A stretch of DNA of 64,000 nucleotides. Source: Aquisediminimonas sp031376385. GTDB lineage: Bacteria > Pseudomonadota > Alphaproteobacteria > Sphingomonadales > Sphingomonadaceae. Shown piece by piece: positions 60,977-64,000 of the stretch. Location of the stretch: NCBI GenBank assembly GCA_031376385.1, contig JANMDQ010000003.1:62001-126000 (forward strand). The letters run 5' to 3'. Every line of letters starts with the position of its first letter. The first letter of the stretch is position 1. The position numbers and the translations under genes were made by a program. Under the pieces are notes generated by a model that saw only the letters and a list, made by a program, of their open reading frames with translations, did no database searches and was not told the origin of the DNA.

Positions 60977-61034
60977 GTTCGCTCCGCAGTTGCCCTCAAC
61001 CCCGGGCTTTGCCACATGGGGCTGGGGAGACGAA

Positions 61035-62282
61035 ATGAATACACATGTGCCAGTGCGCGGTCGTCATATGACGGCGAACCGACCGGGCGTAATTGCTCGC
61101 GGGGTCGCGTTCGGCTTTCACCTGTTGCTGAATCGGATTGATGCGGGCCTAAACAATGGCACCATTGAGTGTCTCCTCCCCGATGGAAGCTTTCGGGTGT
61201 TGGGCGGACGGGGGCAGGGGCCCGTTGCCCATTTGACGGTTCTACGCTGGAACGCGTTTATCCGCTTAGTTCGTGGAGGTTCGGAGGGCTGGTATCAGGC
61301 ATGGCAGGCGGATGAATGGGACAGTTCAGATCCCGTCGCCCTGTTTGAGGTGCTGATGCGCAATCGCCAAACGCTGGGCAATGCGACGCGTGCCTCGGCT
61401 TTGACTCGCGTCTGGAACCGGTTGAATTTCTGGCGGCACCGCAATACGCGCGCGGGGTCGAAGCGTAATATCCTGGCCCATTATGATCTGGGCAATGATT
61501 TCTACCAGCTGTGGCTGGATGATACGATGACCTATTCCGGAGCGCTTTTTCAGGAACCTCTGAACGGCGAAGAAAAGCTGGAGTCTGCGCAGGAACGCAA
61601 GGTTCAAGAGTTGGGGAAGCGGCTGAAGCTAAAGCCAGCCTCTAACATCCTCGAAATAGGATGCGGCTGGGGCTATTTCTCCCGTCTCTGCGCTGAGAAG
61701 GGCCACGCCGTGACCGCTATCACCCTGTCACCAGCGCAAAAGCTCTATGCCGAGCAAGCTGCATGCTCTTTGACCGCTCCCCCGACCTATCAACTTTGCG
61801 ATTACCGGGATGTGACCGGTGAATATGACGCCATTGCAAGCGTTGAGATGGTGGAGGCTGTTGGCCAGGCTTATTGGCCTACATATCTTGATACTATATC
61901 GCGCTGCTTGAAACCCGGTGGGCGCGCCGCGATCCAATATATTGCCATCGCTGATGACGTATTTGAGGCTTATGCCAACAGTATGGATTTTATCCAGACG
62001 CATATTTTTCCCGGCGGGATGCTGCTATCCGAAAGCCGCTTTCGCGCGCTGGCCGAGGCGCGCGGGCTGGCTTGGGAAGAGCCAATTCATTTCCCCGCCC
62101 ATTATGCCGAGACGCTGCGCCGGTGGCGGATGCGATTTGATGGCGCGGTCGAGGATGGCGAGTTGCCGATTGGATTTGATGAGCGTTTCATCCGGCTGTG
62201 GCGCTATTATTTGATGTATTGTGAGGCCGGGTTCCGCAGTGAAGGCATTACAGTTGCGCATGTGACGCTGGTAAAACAATAA
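61035..62282 (+). CDS. cfa: Cyclopropane-fatty-acyl-phospholipid synthase
   Basis: 415 residues. SAM-dependent methyl addition across unsaturated phospholipid chains at the membrane. NILAHYDLGNDFYQLWLDDTMTYSGALF, the SAM motif ILEIGCGWGYFSRLCAEKGHAVTAITLSPAQ, the SVEMVEAVGQAYWPTY block and the FIQTHIFPGGMLLS stretch are conserved. GGGGAG precedes ATG 61035. Operon with the following lipoprotein (13-base gap). Confidence 0.93.
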   Translation: MNTHVPVRGRHMTANRPGVIARGVAFGFHLLLNRIDAGLNNGTIECLLPDGSFRVLGGRGQGPVAHLTVLRWNAFIRLVRGGSEGWYQAWQADEWDSSDPVALFEVLMRNRQTLGNATRASALTRVWNRLNFWRHRNTRAGSKRNILAHYDLGNDFYQLWLDDTMTYSGALFQEPLNGEEKLESAQERKVQELGKRLKLKPASNILEIGCGWGYFSRLCAEKGHAVTAITLSPAQKLYAEQAACSLTAPPTYQLCDYRDVTGEYDAIASVEMVEAVGQAYWPTYLDTISRCLKPGGRAAIQYIAIADDVFEAYANSMDFIQTHIFPGGMLLSESRFRALAEARGLAWEEPIHFPAHYAETLRRWRMRFDGAVEDGELPIGFDERFIRLWRYYLMYCEAGFRSEGITVAHVTLVKQ

Positions 62283-62295
62283 GAAGGAGGACGTG

Positions 62296-63462
62296 ATGCG
62301 AAGGATATTGGGATTGGCGGCGCTGCTGCTGCTCGGTGCGTGCGATAGCCAGACGGTGAAGCTTTATACTGACTTACCAAAGGATCAAAATGTGCTGTTC
62401 TGGACCCAAGATCAACGCGACACAGCATTTCGTCAGATGGAAAAGCTGGTTGATGTGAACCAAATTCCAGCAGGCGGCACTGTGCTGGCGCTGCCCCAAG
62501 GCGCGCCTATCAAGCTTAGCCTTGATATTGACGCCTATATGAAGTCGCAGCGCAATGCAGGCCTGATCATCATTCAAGACGGCAAAATACGGTTTGAAAA
62601 ATACGCGCTGGATTATGACGCAAAAGGCCGCTGGACGAGCTTTTCCGTCGCCAAATCCTTCACCTCCACCCTGGTCGGCGCGGCGCTTAAGGATGGTTTC
62701 ATCAAGTCACTGGAAGACAAGGTTACGGTCTATATTCCTGACCTTAAAGGCTCTGCCTATGATGACGTCTCCGTCCGCCAGCTGCTCACCATGACATCGG
62801 GCGTGGCGTGGAAAGAGGATTATACTGATCCGAAGTCCGATGTGGCCCTGTTCAACACTCACAAGGCCGAACCCGGCATCGATGTGACCGTCAGCTACAT
62901 GCGCAAATTGAAGCGGGAAGCACCTGCGGGGTCCAAATGGGTCTATAAAACCGGCGAGACCAACTTGATCGGCGTTCTCGTGTCCAGCGCGACGAAGAAG
63001 ACCCTGTCGGCTTATTTATCCGAAAAGGTGTGGAAGCCATATGGGATGGAGCAGGACGCGATCTGGATGCTCGGAAATACCGGACATGAGATCAGCGGAT
63101 GCTGCCTGTCTGCAACTCTGCGCGATTATGCGCGGCTGGGCCTGTTCATTTCCGGCGGTGGCATGGTCGGCGGCAAAAGCATTTTTCCTGACGATTGGCT
63201 GGCGCAAGCCACCACAAAGCAAGCCGATATCGAAACGCCGGGCAAGGGGTACGGGTTTCAGTGGTGGACCTATGATGACAAGAGCTTCGCCGCCCAAGGA
63301 ATATTTGGGCAAGGCATCTTCATCGATCCCGCGCGCAAGCTGGTGATTGCCAGCAACGGCAATTGGCCCACCGCCACCGATGCAGACGGCGTCGGGGCAG
63401 AGCGGGAACGGTTTTACAAGGCCGTTCAGGCCGCCATCGATACGGACCAACAGAAATACTGA
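62296..63462 (+). CDS. Beta-lactamase-fold serine hydrolase, lipoprotein
   Basis: 388 residues. Lipobox LLLLGAC makes C16 the lipidated residue. The class C-type serine is S117 in SVAK (SxxK), with GETN-type VYKTGETN where the class C YxN would lie, and a late GFQWWTYDDKSFAAQGIFGQGIF in the penicillin-binding-like half. AAGGAGG favours ATG 62296 over GTG 62293. Probably an esterase or peptidase, not a drug-inactivating enzyme. Confidence 0.85.
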   Translation: MRRILGLAALLLLGACDSQTVKLYTDLPKDQNVLFWTQDQRDTAFRQMEKLVDVNQIPAGGTVLALPQGAPIKLSLDIDAYMKSQRNAGLIIIQDGKIRFEKYALDYDAKGRWTSFSVAKSFTSTLVGAALKDGFIKSLEDKVTVYIPDLKGSAYDDVSVRQLLTMTSGVAWKEDYTDPKSDVALFNTHKAEPGIDVTVSYMRKLKREAPAGSKWVYKTGETNLIGVLVSSATKKTLSAYLSEKVWKPYGMEQDAIWMLGNTGHEISGCCLSATLRDYARLGLFISGGGMVGGKSIFPDDWLAQATTKQADIETPGKGYGFQWWTYDDKSFAAQGIFGQGIFIDPARKLVIASNGNWPTATDADGVGAERERFYKAVQAAIDTDQQKY

Positions 63463-63540
63463 CGTTACGTTAACCTGAGTTTTACATCGCCCTTCTATCT
63501 ACTTGCCTCTGCACATCATTGCAGGGGCAGGGAGACTGTT

Positions 63541-64000
63541 GTGGAAATATGGACAGGCATAGCAAAGGCACAAGCTGCTTTGCGCCGTCTCATCTTTCCC
63601 AACATGCCTGTCTCCATTCAATCGATTTTCAATCAGGCCCAGTTTGATCGCGTTCTCCGCTATGTGCCGATGATCTATGCCATTGCGATTTTGAACATGG
63701 GCATCATCATCACGGCGTGTGCGCACAGCGGATTGCCCATTCGAGATTATGGATGGATGCCTCTGCTCGTGATGTTGGCGGCGTTCAGGATGATCGTGTG
63801 GCTGAGGCGCGGAAAAACACCGCCCGCAAGCATTGTTGCATCACGGATGGTGGCATCAATGACGCTGATATCAGTGTCTGCCATGGCCTCAATCAGCGCG
63901 TGGACGGTTTGGGCTTACGGAACGGGCCAGCTGGGGGATTCGATCCTGATCCCTATATCACTGACACTTGGTGCGACATGCGTTGCGCATTGTCTGGCTC
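63541..64000 (+). CDS. Polytopic membrane protein, N-terminal part (cut by window edge)
   Basis: GTG start after GGGAG. About 153 residues are visible, including MEIWTGIAKAQAALRRLIFP, an FDRVLRYVPMIYAIAILNMGIIITACAHS segment and several more hydrophobic spans (MTLISVSAMASISAWTVWAYG, ILIPISLTLGATCVAH). The pattern resembles the membrane sensor half of sphingomonad GGDEF/EAL proteins, but no catalytic domain is in the window, so this is only a suggestion. A near-match to the CtrA box lies about 57 bases upstream. Confidence 0.55.
   Translation, partial: MEIWTGIAKAQAALRRLIFPNMPVSIQSIFNQAQFDRVLRYVPMIYAIAILNMGIIITACAHSGLPIRDYGWMPLLVMLAAFRMIVWLRRGKTPPASIVASRMVASMTLISVSAMASISAWTVWAYGTGQLGDSILIPISLTLGATCVAHCLA

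Noticed and set aside
60975..61034. TTG start for cfa 20 codons upstream
   Set aside because: The TTG is inside the T-run of a terminator; ATG 61035 has GGGGAG and starts where the family does.
63470..63484. CtrA-like box TTAA-N7-TTTA before the last gene
   Set aside because: One mismatch to TTAA-N7-TTAA and a short motif; with DivL present it is tempting, but chance cannot be excluded.
1..64000. tRNA, rRNA, CRISPR arrays, integrase or transposase genes
   Set aside because: None seen on either strand; the mobile traces are limited to small repeats, the leuC end duplication and toxin-antitoxin modules.

Overview
The window looks like a piece of a Sphingomonadales chromosome (Alphaproteobacteria, Sphingomonadaceae or Erythrobacteraceae relatives). 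The reasons are a DivL-type pseudo-histidine kinase with Tyr at the phosphoacceptor site in a divL-tsaE-amgK-murU-addB-addA-trxA run, a LOV-HTH protein very close to EL222 of Erythrobacter litoralis, a COG4223 protein beside hemCD, a TIGR02466-like oxygenase, and several families of short hairpin repeats common between sphingomonad genes. Moderate-to-high GC judged by eye, many 1-8 bp start/stop overlaps and GTG starts fit this. No rRNA, tRNA or CRISPR array was seen.

Layout. 1-5.3 kb: ferredoxin start, a 3-methyladenine glycosylase, hemC-hemD-COG4223 (minus) divergent from tsaD-gpsA (plus). 5.4-9.3 kb: alanine dehydrogenase with a LuxR-type regulator, a structured RNA with a strong terminator, YqgE, and a small exported protein. 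9.2-22 kb: ahcY behind a perfect palindrome, then the long divL-tsaE-amgK-murU-addB-addA run and trxA, joining a cell-cycle sensor, tRNA modification, muropeptide recycling and double-strand-break repair. 22-32 kb: mtgA, a Nudix hydrolase, DUF4126, an ECF sigma factor with its probable anti-sigma partner, a ThDP enzyme, an exported hydrolase, an aldehyde dehydrogenase and metY.

32.3-34 kb and 38.4-42.1 kb are accessory patches rich in toxin-antitoxin genes (Gp49-like/XRE, BrnA with a broken BrnT, HepT/MntA, VapBC, Phd-VapC). Between them lie an SMP-30 protein, an exported cyanophycinase, a HAD hydrolase and a 3-oxoacid CoA-transferase. The Phd-VapC pair sits between the intact 3' end of leuC and a second, decayed leuC 3' end.

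43.6-45.9 kb is the most interesting part: a LOV-HTH blue-light transcription factor, a proton-pump rhodopsin (D92/T96/E103/K228) with the helix-E glycine (G149) that opens the carotenoid-antenna site in xanthorhodopsin, and beta-carotene hydroxylase CrtZ, all on one strand. It reads as a small light-sensing and light-harvesting cassette; the retinal-forming enzyme (blh) is not in the window.

45.9-64 kb is mostly housekeeping: an AI-2E family transporter, a hydrolase, a YjhX-like protein, a second MNT/HEPN pair, uvrC, a GT39-like membrane protein, a phosphodiester glycosidase, a GNAT, a glycine-zipper surface protein, a thiolase, secG, pyrG, a CPBP protease, a CRP-like regulator, cyclopropane fatty acid synthase, a beta-lactamase-fold lipoprotein, and the start of a membrane protein cut by the window end.
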